A DNA stretch of 64,000 nt from contig NC_085891.1 in the NCBI RefSeq assembly GCF_035222375.1, positions 3,906,001-3,970,000 of the forward strand. Reading direction: 5' to 3'. Below the pieces are notes generated by a model. The model made no database searches, was not told where the DNA came from, and saw nothing but the letters and a program-made list of their open reading frames with translations. This document shows positions 10,432 to 21,854 of the stretch, piece after piece. A program made the translations under genes and the position numbers. Numbering within the stretch: the stretch's first letter is position 1; each line of letters starts with the position of its first letter. This stretch comes from Podospora pseudocomata. Lineage: Eukaryota; Ascomycota; Sordariomycetes; Sordariales; Podosporaceae.

Positions 10432-13306
10432 CCTCTGTCCAGTCCTCTCTCTCGGCCGATGGTTCGTCTCAAGCACAGTTCGTCCGTCTGTCACCCCTTC
10501 TCCACCTGATGTTTGAGTTCCAATTTGCGAGTCGTAAGTTTCAATGACTTCAGTCTCGACTCCAGGTCTGAGGAGGGATCGGCTGCGAATGATTGTCAAT
10601 CTCGACCATCCACACTCGGCAGCCTCGTCGGGGATCCCTGGTAGTCGCTGCTGTGTTCGGCCGGTCTGGTTGTGGTCGGACAGGCGGTGTTAGTGTCGGG
10701 TAGTTGAGGATTATGGCACGGGGGTATATTGACGACGATAGCACCGGGAGTATGTGTGACGATGAGGCTTTCGGGACTGGCTGCAGTTTAAGACGCTCAG
10801 CTTGAGATTCCAGTGGTTCCAGAGGCCAAAACTGGTGCGTTCTCGCGGGGACGTAGCTTTCCCCAATCGGTTCTAGAAGGCTGCCAGGCCCAGTCACCCG
10901 AAGTGAGCCTTGGCTGCTGTGGGAAGTCCCCCTCGCTACTGTACACGCCGGAATGGCGAAATGGAACCCCCGCTCTGCCCCAGAACCTAGATCCTAATTT
11001 CCACCACTGAAGCACTACTGGGGTGCTGAGCTGAGGTGGTGAGCCTGCCGGACCGGCAGTGATAGAGACCTATGATGCTACCGGTATTTGTCACTCGAAG
11101 CACTGTCCGAGCGTGTTTATCGAGCTATCGGGTGACTGGTGATTTGGTAACAGCAACTGGACCTCCTGGGAAGAAGAAAAGGAAGGATTATGGTGTGGGG
11201 AGAAGTTGACCAAATGCCGGCTCGTTTCGCATCCCCTTGCGATTCCATTCGTCTTGCTGTCCTTCCATTGCAGGTTCTGCGCAACTGCAACCCCCGCCAA
11301 ACGGGACAACAGCGAAAGAGGCATGGTTCGGGCAAGGCGACATGGGCGAGGGTCGCTGTGGTGTTGACAGGCTCTGGCTGGGCGAGATGGTTCCTGGCAT
11401 GACCGTCCCTTGGCAAGTGTTGGCACGCCTGGCAGCTGTTGGCGCTGGTTTGGCAGGTTACACGGGAACTCCCAGCTGGGCCAATCAGCAGCCAGTAATT
11501 GTATTGCTGCGCCCCACAAGGTCCGAGCACATTGCGATTGGGACCTCACTTCTCCTTTTTCGGACTAGCATCCACCTCCTCAAGCCAAGGTCAACTGCAA
11601 GGACAATCAACAGCATCACCATTCACAAACAACAGACAACAGCTGGGAGAGAGCATCTCAGTCACAGCATGATATCAAATTCAGGGTGGCGACAGCTTCA
11701 AACATCTGACCGATCGTCGCTTTTCCGACATAACCACAGGGCAAGAGCAGAGACCCTCTGCAGCAGATGAAGGGGCGGGAGATGCGCAAAGAAAATTGAA
11801 CGTTGGTTTCAACAGGTCCTTGGATTGATTGGGACATGCACGGGACGAAATCTGCGCCAAGAACCACACTTTTCAATACAAACATTTTTTCAACACTGCA
11901 TCACCAACACCCACCATCCGTCATCCATCACCGTCATCTTTTCTGTCTTGTCCCTTTTTTTTCTTTGGCCATTTCTTCGGTTCCTTCGGAGCTGGACTGC
12001 CGAACATGGGAACGGAAAACGGAGGCCCGAAACAACGTCACAGTCCGGAAGAGTTCTCCGAACCGTCACTGACTGCGGGTCCATCTGGTCTGGTCTTGTC
12101 GAGACAACCATGACATGTAGGGCTGATGGTCCCCGGGTGCCGCCATCCGAAAAAGATATACTCGCCGATCCATCACTTCTTCTTGTGTTGGTCTTTGGTT
12201 ATCAACAGCTTTCCACGTGGTCTGGCGACGGCGGTACATTCTCTACATTTTCTTTGGTGTTGATACGTCGTAGAGGAATCTGACAAGTGTCAGAAGAGGC
12301 GTCACAGCGCATGCTGTGTGCCCACTGAGAGCCTACCCGAGACAAGTCTACATATACATTACACCCTGTTGTTTGGCTGGCTTTTATATCGAAATACTGT
12401 CACACGGTATTGATATTCCGTTCTTTGCCCCAAGCCTGTCATGAATATTCGATGTTTGCCATTCCCATAACTACATACAACCCCGAGGCGACAAGCCACA
12501 CCACCAAATGATCGCGATTCAGCCGCTTTGACTTCCAATGAGGGACACTGTGTTTCCTCCTGGACAGCTCAGACAGTCAATTGCACTCACCTCTCACATC
12601 CTGCAAAGAAACCGCTTGCTTCTTCCATCGGGTGAAGATGGCACACTTTTTATCGGGACTTTTTGCAACACGAGCTTGTTGGTGGACCGCAGCACTCAAA
12701 GTGGAAACTATCATTAAATAAAGAGCGACGACAGGCATCTCCCTGGCGACCTTCCACCGGACGTCGCGGATACGGCCACTGACTCGCAGGTCTTTCAGCA
12801 TGTCCCATACTCAGAGATAAGCTGAAGGTATTCCCGACTTGCTGTTGTCAAGCCGCATAATCTCGATAGTGGCAGGGGCGGCACAAATCCGTGGACATGC
12901 CCACGCTGACCAAGCATGATGGTAGGGGTCAGTGTCCCTATCAGGCGTGATGCCGGCGCAATACACCCTCGTACCCGCGCCTGAAGCACCACCGTCGCGA
13001 CAAGAGCCCACAGTGGGGTGTTGCCTCTCTCGTGTCTTGTGGTGATCAGTGGAGAGTTTTGACGCACTGCCGGCCTGCCGGTTTCCAGCTGCTGGCTGGC
13101 GTGACTGGTTGGAGAAACTTCCATTTTTCAGCGTGTTTATTAAATCTTGTCCCTCCTTCAACCACCTCCTTCAACTTCATCACGGTTCACCACCTTCCAG
13201 TCTTTACGGTATTTCACGTTGTTTTCCAACAACACCAGCAACCACACATTCGTTCTTCATACATACACTCGTTAGTATACTTTTTACAAAACCAACCACG
13301 GCCATA
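10432..13306. other. 2.9-kb intergenic region
   Basis: This holds the upstream regions of the divergent Clr5-ankyrin gene (minus) and the GPI-protein gene (plus). Several overlapping frames of 60-177 codons exist (for example 11237-11770) but none shows a domain, signal peptide or splice pattern, and frames overlap on both strands, typical of chance openness in GC-balanced DNA. The last 250 bp before 13307 are pyrimidine-rich with CAACACC words, a typical fungal 5' leader. Confidence 0.5.
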
Positions 13307-13954
13307 ATGCGCTCCTCCACCATTTCCGTCCTCCTCGGCGCTGCCTCCATGGTCGCTGCCATCCAGATCACCTCCCCCTCCAAGAACGACGTTGTCGACC
13401 TCTCGGCCGGCGTCAAGGTCGAGTGGTCCACCGTCAACACCGACCCTGACTCGGCCCACCTCTTCCTCGTCAACATGGCCTCGGGCCACACCCCCTACAA
13501 CAAGGACCTCGGTGAGGTCGACCTCTCGACCGGCTCCATCGTGATCACCGAGAAGGACGTCCCCGAGGACGGCGCCTTCCAGTTCAACTTCCAGAGCGTC
13601 AAGCAGAACAACATGGGCATCCTCGCCCAGAGCGAGCAGTTTGAGAACAAGAAGGAGGAGGGCAAGGACAAGGACGAGACCACCACCAAGGCCACCACCA
13701 CCACTGGAGGTGCCAAGACCACCTTGACCACTGCCACCACCGCTGCTACCGCCGCTACCACCACTGGCGCCGATTCCGAGGACACCGACGATGAGGAGAC
13801 CGAGACCAGCAGCACTTCTACTGGCACCTCCACCGGTACCGCTGCTGCTGCTTCTGGCACTTCTTCGGAGACCCCTGAGAGCGGTGCTGCTGGTCTTGCT
13901 GTCAAGGGCACCATGCTCGCCCTCGTTGCTGGTGTCTTGGCGGTCGTTGCCTAA
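13307..13954 (+). CDS. GPI-anchored Ser/Thr-rich protein with Kre9/Knh1-like domain
   Basis: Single exon, 215 aa. Residues 1-18 form a signal peptide (MRSSTISVLLGAASMVAA). Residues 19 to about 115 resemble the Kre9/Knh1-type N-terminal domain (PF10342 family: ITSPSKNDVVDLSAGVKVEW, later FNFQSVKQNN). A long Thr/Ser/Ala/Glu-rich stalk follows, suited to O-mannosylation, and the C-terminal 22 residues form a hydrophobic GPI-attachment signal after a small-residue site (ESGAAG). It is expected on the plasma membrane or wall. Family members are linked to beta-glucan assembly or are small surface proteins of unknown role. The start was chosen because it gives the signal peptide; the frame is open further 5' but that would mask it. 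Codon use is strongly C-ending, which suggests high expression. Confidence 0.9.
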   Translation: MRSSTISVLLGAASMVAAIQITSPSKNDVVDLSAGVKVEWSTVNTDPDSAHLFLVNMASGHTPYNKDLGEVDLSTGSIVITEKDVPEDGAFQFNFQSVKQNNMGILAQSEQFENKKEEGKDKDETTTKATTTTGGAKTTLTTATTAATAATTTGADSEDTDDEETETSSTSTGTSTGTAAAASGTSSETPESGAAGLAVKGTMLALVAGVLAVVA

Positions 13955-14456
13955 GTCTACGGAGAGTGAATACCACTGTCCCTGTCAAGGGGTCATGTCA
14001 ACTTTGAGGTTGGGTGTGAAGAGAGCGGTCCTGGGGAAACGGGCCAGGGAGTTGGGTGCGTGAGCTCTGGAGAGGTCATAGTCGTTGATGTAATGACGTA
14101 ATAATGAGAGTTCATGCATTTGGTGTTTTACGAACTCTGTCATCTTCTGGCGCTTTGCGTGTGATAATGGGTACATGGATTGGGATATGTAATGAGAAAC
14201 ACTTTGGATTAGATATAGACAATACTTGACATGTATTTGACGAAACAAAGGAGTCAGTTATAACGATTGCCATTGGTGTACTGCTCAGTATCAACCTTAC
14301 ATGTTCCTTTGAGACGCATCGAGGCGGTGTCAAGGGGGCACAGCATGTGATCGGCAGTCGACATTTCCAGAAACACATCATCCATAGAACTACGAGTAGC
14401 ATGCTGAGAAGCTTCCACGCCACCGCCTTCTCTGTCCAAAGCCTCCCCTATGCCTC
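13955..14456. other. Convergent intergenic region
   Basis: The 3' flanks of two convergent genes meet here. No coding frame, RNA gene or repeat stands out. Confidence 0.5.
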
Positions 14457-16190
14457 TCAAGTCTCAATCGTCGTCACAGGCATAACAACAAAATTGTCAA
14501 AGCTCATATTCACCACCGTGTTGGCAACAGTAGACCGAACCTCCAGCTGCAACACATTGCGCGTCGGGTTCGCATGGCAATCAAAAGTACTGCTCCTCTG
14601 CATCCAGTCAAACGCCGCCCCATTGCCTGAGTGCATCGTGGTAACGCCAACCTTGACCGACCACCCGACACCGCTTTGGCTGTTGGTCGTGAGCTTGGTG
14701 TCATAGTACAGCCTGTACCTCACGCCCGCGACGCAGGTGATGGTCTGGCCGTATGTCAGGCTGGACGGCCCACGGGGGTGGACGTTGTAGCCGGTGTAGA
14801 GGTGGAGGAAGTGTCTGCCTTGGGGGGTGATGTGGTCGGTGGTTGTTCCGACGGAAGAGGTTCCGCCGCTGCCGGTGGTGGCGAGGATGTTCCATCCTCG
14901 GAGGCTGTTGCCTTCGAAATTGCCATTCTTGATGGGTGACGCCGCTGCGGTAACGGTTGGGCAGGCAGAAGCGGAGGCAGAAGCGGTTGTGGTGACGGTC
15001 GTGGTGAAGGAAGAGACCTGGATCGAGGTTTCAAGCTGGATTTGGGTATGAGTCTCAGTCTCGACTTGTGTCTGGATGAGGGTGGCGGTTTGAGTCTGGA
15101 TTTGGGTCTCAACCAGAGTCTGGGTCTGGGTCTCAACCTCAGTTTGGGTTTGTATGAGAGTCTCAGTCTCAGTCAGAGTCTGGGTCTGAGTCTCGGTGTG
15201 AAGCTGGGTATCCGTGTGGAAATGGGATTCGGTGTGGAAATGAGTGTCGGTTTGGAGGTGGGTGTCGATCTGGACATGAGTGTGGGTCTCGGTCTCAATG
15301 AGGACCTCGGTGATGGTCGAGACAAGAGTCTCCGCAGTCGCTGTCTCGGTCACAGTCTCCACAACAGGAGGAAGCGTGGCAGTTTGGGTCTCCGTGACAG
15401 TGGCAACATCTTGCGAGGCGGTGTGGATGGTTGTCTGAACCTCGACCTGGGTGATGGTGGACACAATGGTCGTGGCAGCAGGGCAATCGGTGGCAGCTGA
15501 TGTGATGGTCTCGGCAATGGTGGTGATATCGGTCGGCGCCGAGGTGTCCGTCTCGACAGTGGACTCGGAAGGAATCTCAGTCCCAGTGGGCTCAGAAGAG
15601 GGCTCGGTCTCTCTAGGGTCGATCAAGGTAGCCGACTCGGTAGCAGAGACGTATGAAGTGACAGCGCTCGCGGTGACAGTTGTGATGCCGATGCAAGAGC
15701 AGGCCGAGGTAGCCTCAGCAGGCGAGATGGACATTGCGTCCAAGCAGCTATCGTGCCGCTTGAACCTCCCATGCCCCTTCCCATGATTTTCCTTTCCCTC
15801 TCCATGATGATCTCTGCCCTTGCCCTTGCTCTCTTTGCCCTTAGCCTTCCCCGTAGCCTTGGGCTTCTTGGAGCAAGTTTTGTGCGAAGGGGTTGCGGCC
15901 AAGGTGCTGGTACTATCGATTTGTCAGTAATGTTCTTGGGTGAAGATACCAGTAACTGTTTGGACTTACACAGTAGGCGTGACGTTGATCGCGTCGGTAG
16001 TTTGCAAGACACCTGTGCAGAAGGCGCTGGCAGCATCGACGGACTGGATGAAGCACCGATGCACATTGTCCTCATGACACGCACGATCCTCTCCACGCTT
16101 GATATTCTTATTGGAGACACCGCGGACTGGACTGGCCGTGACACTTCCGGCGAGGAGAAGGCCGCCAAGTAGAGCAGAAGAAAGATACAT
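14457..16190 (-). CDS. Secreted Thr-rich protein with alternating-residue repeat and CBM-like C-terminal domain
   Basis: Exon 1 is 16190-15970 and exon 2 15912-14457 (acceptor TAG; an alternative CAG acceptor 6 nt on also keeps frame), giving 558 or 556 aa. Residues 1-19 are a signal peptide, followed by a Kex2-type KR at 31-32. Two Cys segments (C38, C46, C58, and C130, C145, C147) match motifs common in fungal secreted proteins. A Lys/His/Gly-rich stretch spans about 88-128. Residues about 278-370 alternate almost perfectly between Thr/Val/Ile/Leu/Phe and Gln/Glu/His/Asp. Residues about 399-555 (NGNFEG, LRGWNI, later SFDNFVV) look like a jelly-roll, carbohydrate-binding-like domain. It is probably a wall or extracellular protein; no enzyme motif is seen. 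It converges with the GPI-protein gene. Confidence 0.85.
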
Positions 16191-16862
16191 GACTGTGTTG
16201 GCGGTTGAAAGAGCGACTGAGGTAAGATGATATTCAAAGGAATGGATGGGTTGGTGAACGAATGTCAACCTTAAACCCTACGTTCAGGCAGAGAACAGCT
16301 AGAAAATGAAGGAACAGAGTGACTTCGAAAGAGCAACATGTCCCAGAAGACTTCGAAGTCCATTTTATAAAGGTCTCTCAATCCCCATGACCGTGACCGC
16401 CAAGCTATCAATCTGCTAAACTATGTACAGGCCTCCTTTTCAGGGTCCCAACCCTAGATATTCATGACGTGAGTCTCTCTGCAGTCTCCCTGACGCAGCC
16501 ATGAGGCACAATGGCCTAGGGTCCTCGAGATGGATGTGAATTCCCCTTGCCCATATTTTCACCGCGCTCACAAGATGTCCTCACTGCTTGTCTTCTCTCA
16601 GACAAGTCGCTTAACTGCCTGGCACACCCACACAAATGCCTGTGACTGCCACTATAGTACCACTCCGTAATTTCTCATAGCAGGCGCACTGCGCTAAACC
16701 ACCAGCATCAACGCCAAAGATATGGATTTGGACAGCAATGCGATTCTCCCCACTGACACTAAAACGAAGAGGGACTCGCTTGGCTGGGCATCAGCCCCGC
16801 AAAGACTTGAAAGAATCAGGTCAGCATTGCGTTGTTTTCAGAGACTACATAAAAGGTCCTTA
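16191..16862. other. Promoter region between secreted-protein gene and FMO locus
   Basis: This is the 5' flank of the minus-strand secreted-protein gene (16190) and the 3' flank of the FMO locus. No gene or repeat was recognised. Confidence 0.5.
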
Positions 16863-18886
16863 TCATCTATTTTTGGAAGTAGTTGTGTGCAACACCAGTT
16901 TACCTTCCACCCAGAGTACTCTTGCAGATGGTATAGTCCCGGGGCCATGCTCACACACAGCCAAGACAACGTCGAACATGGCGTGATAGAGCATGGCATG
17001 AATCCAGCAAGCCGAACTCAAAGGATCAAATATGGCCATGGGGAGAAAAGACAACAAGAAATGATCTGTAAATCAGGTGTTAGTTTCAATGTCAATTTCT
17101 CCGCAGTCCGAAGACTCTTACCAAAGAACCATCGCCTTCGACAAATCGTCTCCCAAACCTCCGTCTTCAACAGATGCTCTGCTCCATCCCATCTCCAAGG
17201 TCCACGAATTCTAAACTTAGGGTTTACATTCGCCCCCAATGCCCAAGCAATGGCCAACCTCCACTCCTTTCGTTCCCACGACCTCTTGACAAATTCTGCG
17301 AACCCAACTGCGGAGTTCATATCCAATGCTAGCTGGTACACATAGCTCTCATGATCGTTACGATATCCGATCCGGCTATCCTTGCCATGTAACAACCTGT
17401 AGTGCGGCTCATCCTCCGGCCTCAACTCAGGCACCCTCTCTGGAACCATGATGCTCAGGATCCACAACTGAGCCTGCATCTCCGCCAACGGCGGGATCGC
17501 CCCTAAACTTGGTCTCAAGAACCCAATGAATCCCACTGTTTGGTCTCTGTCGTGCCAGATATTTCTCACGTTGGCCTCTTCTGCCGTGGGTAGTGATCTC
17601 TGTCCAGAAAAGGAAAGCTTTGCTTGTAGCCTGTCCAGCAGATGACAATGTCGGGCGACTGGATGATACCGGAGCGGATGCGGTCGACAAGACTTCCTTT
17701 GGAGTTGAGACGATAGGGGTACGAGATGTAGGGAGATGCTTTGCTGCTCTTGTTGAAGAAAACTGCAATGAAGAGATCAGTCTGAGAGTTCCTAAGGTAC
17801 CTGGTCTAACTATTGAAAAAGGGAGAAAAGCTTACTTTTGCTAACATGGTTCTTCTCTGGGGAAGGTTCTCCGACAATCTGGTCGAGACCTCCTGAAGTT
17901 CCGGTGTTCAGCCACAGTATTCCTTTGACGTACCAGTCGTAGAATGTCCAGAGGGCATTGGAGTTGCGCAAGAGAGGGTGGACATAGGCTGTGTCGAAGA
18001 GACTTCCTCAGGCATTGTCCAATGGCACTGTTAGAGTGCTATTGGGTGTACCCCCAAGGACAGAAAACAAGACGGGACTGAGGTTTCTCTGAGACTACAG
18101 TGTCAGTAAAGACCAATTACCAACGGGAATGCCGCGCTCTTGAGTGTCAGGAAAATCCAAACATGGCGGACCAACCTTGAGTGCAAAATGGAAGCCACTG
18201 CGGTGGCACATCACAACCTGCTTGGTGGGTGAGGTAACGGCCAGGTACGCTATATCTGCTCCTGTCTCGCCGCTTCCAAGCACCATGACTGTCCTATTAG
18301 TTACAAACTGTGAGCGGGATTTGAACTGGGATGAATGCATCACCAAGGGCACATGGTCCTCCAGCCCTGGGATTTCGGGCAGGTTAGGGGTGACATGCAG
18401 GCCAGAGCACACTGCAATCGCATCACAGGTCCAACTCTTTTGCTTCCCCGTTCCTTTGTGAATACGTACTTGTATGACCCTTGCCTTTGATGTTGGGCTT
18501 CACCGATACCACAGTGGTGGAGAGTTTGATTTGGGACCAAAGCCTGAATTTTTCGCAGTACTCGTGGAGATACTTGAGGTAGCGCTCGGCAGAGACGAAG
18601 TCGGGGTCGTCGTCACGGAGACGGAAGTCTGAGAAGGAAGTAAGCTGCTTAGAACTGACAAGCTGTGAATTTTGCCTATGTTAGCCTTGTGAGTTAAGTG
18701 TGCCGTGGAGACTCAACAGACCTCGGCATCTTCATAGGTCCTGGCTGGAAATGTGCCGCCGATGGTGTCTTCGCTCTTGAATAACAGTGTTTCAATGGGC
18801 TCAGTGCCGAGAAAAGTGTGAGCAGAAACAAGATATTTCAGAGTAACTAGTCCTGAAGGACCTGCTCCGATGACTGCAACGTTCAT
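16863..18886 (-). pseudogene. Flavin-containing monooxygenase, frameshifted
   Basis: Five exons can be followed: 18886-18722, 18662-18121, 18006-17836, 17762-17122 and 17065-16863 (about 574 codons). The FAD Rossmann motif GAGPSG is at residues 7-12, the NADP Rossmann motif GSGETG lies mid-protein, and CWTGYKQSFPFL matches the conserved FMO TGY segment. The product would be an FAD/NADPH monooxygenase of N- or S-containing small molecules. Two breaks are seen in otherwise conserved sequence: near 18438-18441 (an A run one base too long before SWTCDAIAVCSG) and near 17585-17592 (one base short within the YP-TAEEANVRNIW segment). Exon 3 also needs a weak GAG acceptor at 18007, because the better AG upstream would run into a TGA. 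Read as a recent pseudogene; base-calling errors in short runs are the alternative. Confidence 0.75.
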
Positions 18887-19239
18887 GTTTACAAAGCGGT
18901 TGTTATTCGGTATTCACAGACCCAGAAAGAAAGAGGAGAGCAGGGGAACAAAAGGTTTGAGTGTAGTGAAGAAAGGGGCATAGCAAATACATGTAGTCTC
19001 AACAGTTCTTTCTAATCTTTCCACTCAACATTCAACGGCTGTGATGCGTGATACCGGCCACATGATGGTCAAAAGTGCGAGGACTCGATCACCCCAATTT
19101 GAGTATTTTTACTCAGGTTGGTGTTGTTTCCCAAACAGAAGAATAGAACAACCTGCGGTCAGCAATAGGTGTTCTTGGTATGGGGACGATTGTTATTAAG
19201 AGGTATTACTCATGAATATGCATAACACATCCTGCATTC

Positions 19240-19605
19240 CAGGGGGGGAGGGGGGGCTATGAGTCAAGTCCGGCTTGACTTGACAGTCAAGTCAAGGAAG
19301 CAAGTCAAGCCAAGCCGGCCTTTTTTTCTGGCCAAGTCAAATCAAGCCCTTTTATTGGCTTAACTTATAAATCTAGCAAGCCGCTTAGGCCTATATATAT
19401 GTACCGGCCAAGGCTCCGGGCGGGAGGGTCCGGGCCCGGAACCAGCGTTCCGGCTCTATACTTTCGGGCCGAAAAAACACTTGGGGACTAAGTTTGGCTT
19501 GTTAAGTTAAGTTGGTGATGGCATCAAGCAAGCCAGGCCTGAGGAGCCTCAAGACAAGCCAAGCCGAGGCCTCGGCTTGCTTGACTTGGCTCATTACCCA
19601 CCCTG
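19240..19605. mobile_element. hAT-type MITE with 8-bp target duplication
   Basis: A 366-bp non-coding element flanked by the 8-base direct repeat CTGCATTC (19232-19239 and 19606-19613). The left end reads CAGGGGGGG...CTATGAGTCAAGTC; the right end, reverse-complemented, reads CAGGGTGGGTAATGAGCCAA. Both share CAGGG, ATGAG and CAAGTC, so these are imperfect terminal inverted repeats. CAGGG ends and 8-bp duplications are the signature of the hAT superfamily. Many AAGTCAAG/CTTGACTT words lie subterminally, typical of transposase-binding repeats. There is no coding capacity, so it would need a transposase from elsewhere. The perfect duplication suggests a fairly recent insertion; the inserted G-run at the left end makes the two ends unequal. 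Confidence 0.85.
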
Positions 19606-19836
19606 CTGCATTCCATAATTACCTTAAGAAATGGTGTCTGAACCCTCGAATGCCTCTTAACCACTGCCCCAATACTTGATTCGATGACTTCCACGGCAAT
19701 GACTCTACGGCTTAAGCCATGAGGGGAGGTTCGGTTAACTGTTCCACACCCTCTCTTCCTCCGCATTTCAAAAAGAAAGGAGGAAGAAGACCAAAAAAAG
19801 ACCAAGATCAAAAAGCAAGATAGACGACGGGAATTG

Positions 19837-19924
19837 AGCCCGACGTGGGGGTCGAACCCACAACCTTGAGATGACGGAGGAACTCCTTAAGAGTCTCACG
19901 CTCTACCGATTGAGCTAGCCGGGC
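19837..19924 (-). tRNA. tRNA-Lys (anticodon CTT) with 15-nt intron
   Basis: Read on the minus strand, the 88-nt segment folds as a cloverleaf: acceptor arms GCCCGGC and GTCGGGC (one G-T pair), D-arm GCTC...GAGC, anticodon stem TGAGA/TCTCA and T-arm GTGGG/CCCAC with TTCGA. The anticodon loop gives CTT at 19891-19889. A 15-nt intron (19887-19873) lies one base 3' of the anticodon, the canonical place for nuclear tRNA introns. The box B-like GGTTCGACCCC is intact. It decodes AAG. Confidence 0.93.
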
Positions 19925-20501
19925 GGGCTCGTGTGCCTACCAGGATTTGGTGTGGTTGTGAGCAGAATCTGGGATTGACACTGGCATTGCAGATATTTTG
20001 TGTGTCGTTGAAGCTCCTCTGTCTCTAGGGCTGAGTGGGGGTCAAAGCCCGTGGCGCAGTGTGGCCGGCCAAGTGGGGCGGGGCGGGTGTGTGCCAGGCT
20101 TCCACCCACTGGACTGGAAACCAGTCAGCCGCTGACGGTAGCAGGGGCCGGTCTTTTGCCCAGTCGCTTCGAGTGGTGAAGCACTTGCAAAGAAGATATG
20201 AATAGACGGCATCAAGATCTCAACTCCATCCAAAGTCGAACATGTCATCCCCGATCCTGGCTCAGGGAACTGCTCACTATCGGTTGGCATCAGTTTCCGA
20301 CGGCCTTTCAACTACTGCCTGTCCAACACCGCCCGGATGATCTACCAAAGGAATTCACGATGCTTGCCAGCGCACAGGGGAAGAGTAAAGATTATGGATT
20401 GGGCTTTGAAGACATAAAATGATGCCTTTCCATCCCCATTCTGACATTGAAACAGCATATCAACCTTCCATCTCAACCATCTCATTCGACACTCGGTCAC
20501 C
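19925..20501. other. Flank between tRNA-Lys and a secreted-protein gene
   Basis: No coding frame is supported. The final 80 bp, pyrimidine-rich with TCTCAACCATC words, look like the 5' leader of the gene starting at 20502. Confidence 0.5.
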
Positions 20502-21650
20502 ATGGGCTTCTCCCTCACCTCCCTCCTCGCTACGGCGTCTTTGGCCCTCGCGATTCCACACGACTTCCAGGTTGGAGAACGGGCCCCAGTCAGCACCATC
20601 GACATCCGATACCGACATGACAAAGTCACCAACAAATACGCTCTCGCTGTCTTGGACAAAGATACACACCAAGTTCTTGCTCGTATTTGCGATAAATCCA
20701 TCAGATCGGGTGCCTTTTCGGCCCTGCCTATCCACGTTGATGCCGACGGTGAAGCCTTTGGGACCATCACTGTCGGATCTCGCACCCATGCAATCGGGCA
20801 CCGCTCACGCCAAGTTGACTGCTGGAGCATGTACAGCAATCGTGCCGCCACAGTGACCTGTCATGTGTCTCTCAGGCACTTGCCGGCACTGGATTTTGAT
20901 GCGTTAGCTCACGACACACCGGCGCCACCCTGTTTCGACAATTTTCCCTTGGTGGAGCAAAGCGATGTGGATGGGACTCCCTCCAACGTCACCCAGCTCG
21001 AGCTTGCCCAACATGAAATTGGTAACGAGGGGTTGGAGACTGTCCAGGCCCAGGACCAACTTCCGTCACACCCAACCTTGCGTGCCAGACAAGGTTCCAT
21101 TCTCCGCTGCCCTCCTTACCGCGAGGCCAGACTGGTCGGCGATGGCAACCCCCATCAGAACTACTTTCATGTTCAAATGACGGTAAGCTTGCACTCTTCT
21201 TCTCACTATGGCCAACCTCGCTAACCAATCTTGTAGAGCAAAGGAAGATGCGGCGACGGCGACTGCGAGATCAGCTACGAAACCTCGGAGACTAAAACCT
21301 TCTCATGGACAGCGTCCGCCTCCATTGCTGGCTGGATCTCTGGTGGATTTGCTGTTGAAAAGTCGCACTCGTTCGCAGAGAATTTCAATTGCGTCGGCAA
21401 GGAGGGGCATGACACGAATATCTGCGTGTGGCAGATGATCGCACACACAGCGTATACCGTCCAGAACTATATCGTATACCCCTGTTCTCATAAAGCAGTC
21501 CCTGATGGAGACCCCTTCATTCTCTGGTCTCCCAACGCAAACAACGTCGGGAGCGAGTACTATTGCGTCAGGAACACATGCCGCGCAGGTAAAGGCGATA
21601 ATTGGTGGGACAAAAGCCCAAGCAGGCCGGGGGGACCTCGCGACTGGTAA
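20502..21650 (+). CDS. Secreted Cys-containing protein of unknown family
   Basis: Two exons, 20502-21182 and 21237-21650, joined by a 54-nt intron (GTAAGC, branch CTAAC, TTGTAG), give 364 aa. Residues 1-17 are a signal peptide (MGFSLTSLLATASLALA). Residues about 30-125 form a compact segment with beta-like alternation and paired Cys. A proline/acidic linker ends in LRAR, a possible processing site near residue 200. The C-terminal half has eight or more Cys (motifs GRCGDGDCEISYE, NICVWQMIAHTAYTVQNYI, YYCVRNTC) and a small-residue, aromatic stretch WTASASIAGWISGGFAVEKS. I do not recognise the family; it has the look of an extracellular disulfide-bonded protein or effector candidate. No enzymatic motif was seen. 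Confidence 0.85.
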
Positions 21651-21854
21651 CCCGCGGTTCATTACTGTTTTCGGGTGTTTGGAGTTTTGGTAGAGGAAGA
21701 GCATGTTTAAGTTCATTTATATCCTGTATATATGGTGGATCGGTAACTCAACCACTCTAATATGAGGGGGCTGTGGCTCTCCGGCAAGCACATGATTACA
21801 AGCCATTATCCCCATCCAAGCTACGCAATGAAAGCTTGAACAAAGTGGTTCAAG

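Noticed and set aside
10432-10599. Upstream extension of the Clr5-ankyrin protein
   Set aside because: The frame is open but contains no ATG; its first codon is TTG at 10599, so the ATG at 10431 was preferred.
11237-11770. 177-codon plus-strand frame
   Set aside because: No domain or signal, overlaps comparable frames on the minus strand, and lies in a promoter-like interval.
15042-15500. Plus-strand frame rich in Leu/Gly/Ser
   Set aside because: It is the antisense shadow of the alternating Thr/Gln repeat and has no independent support.
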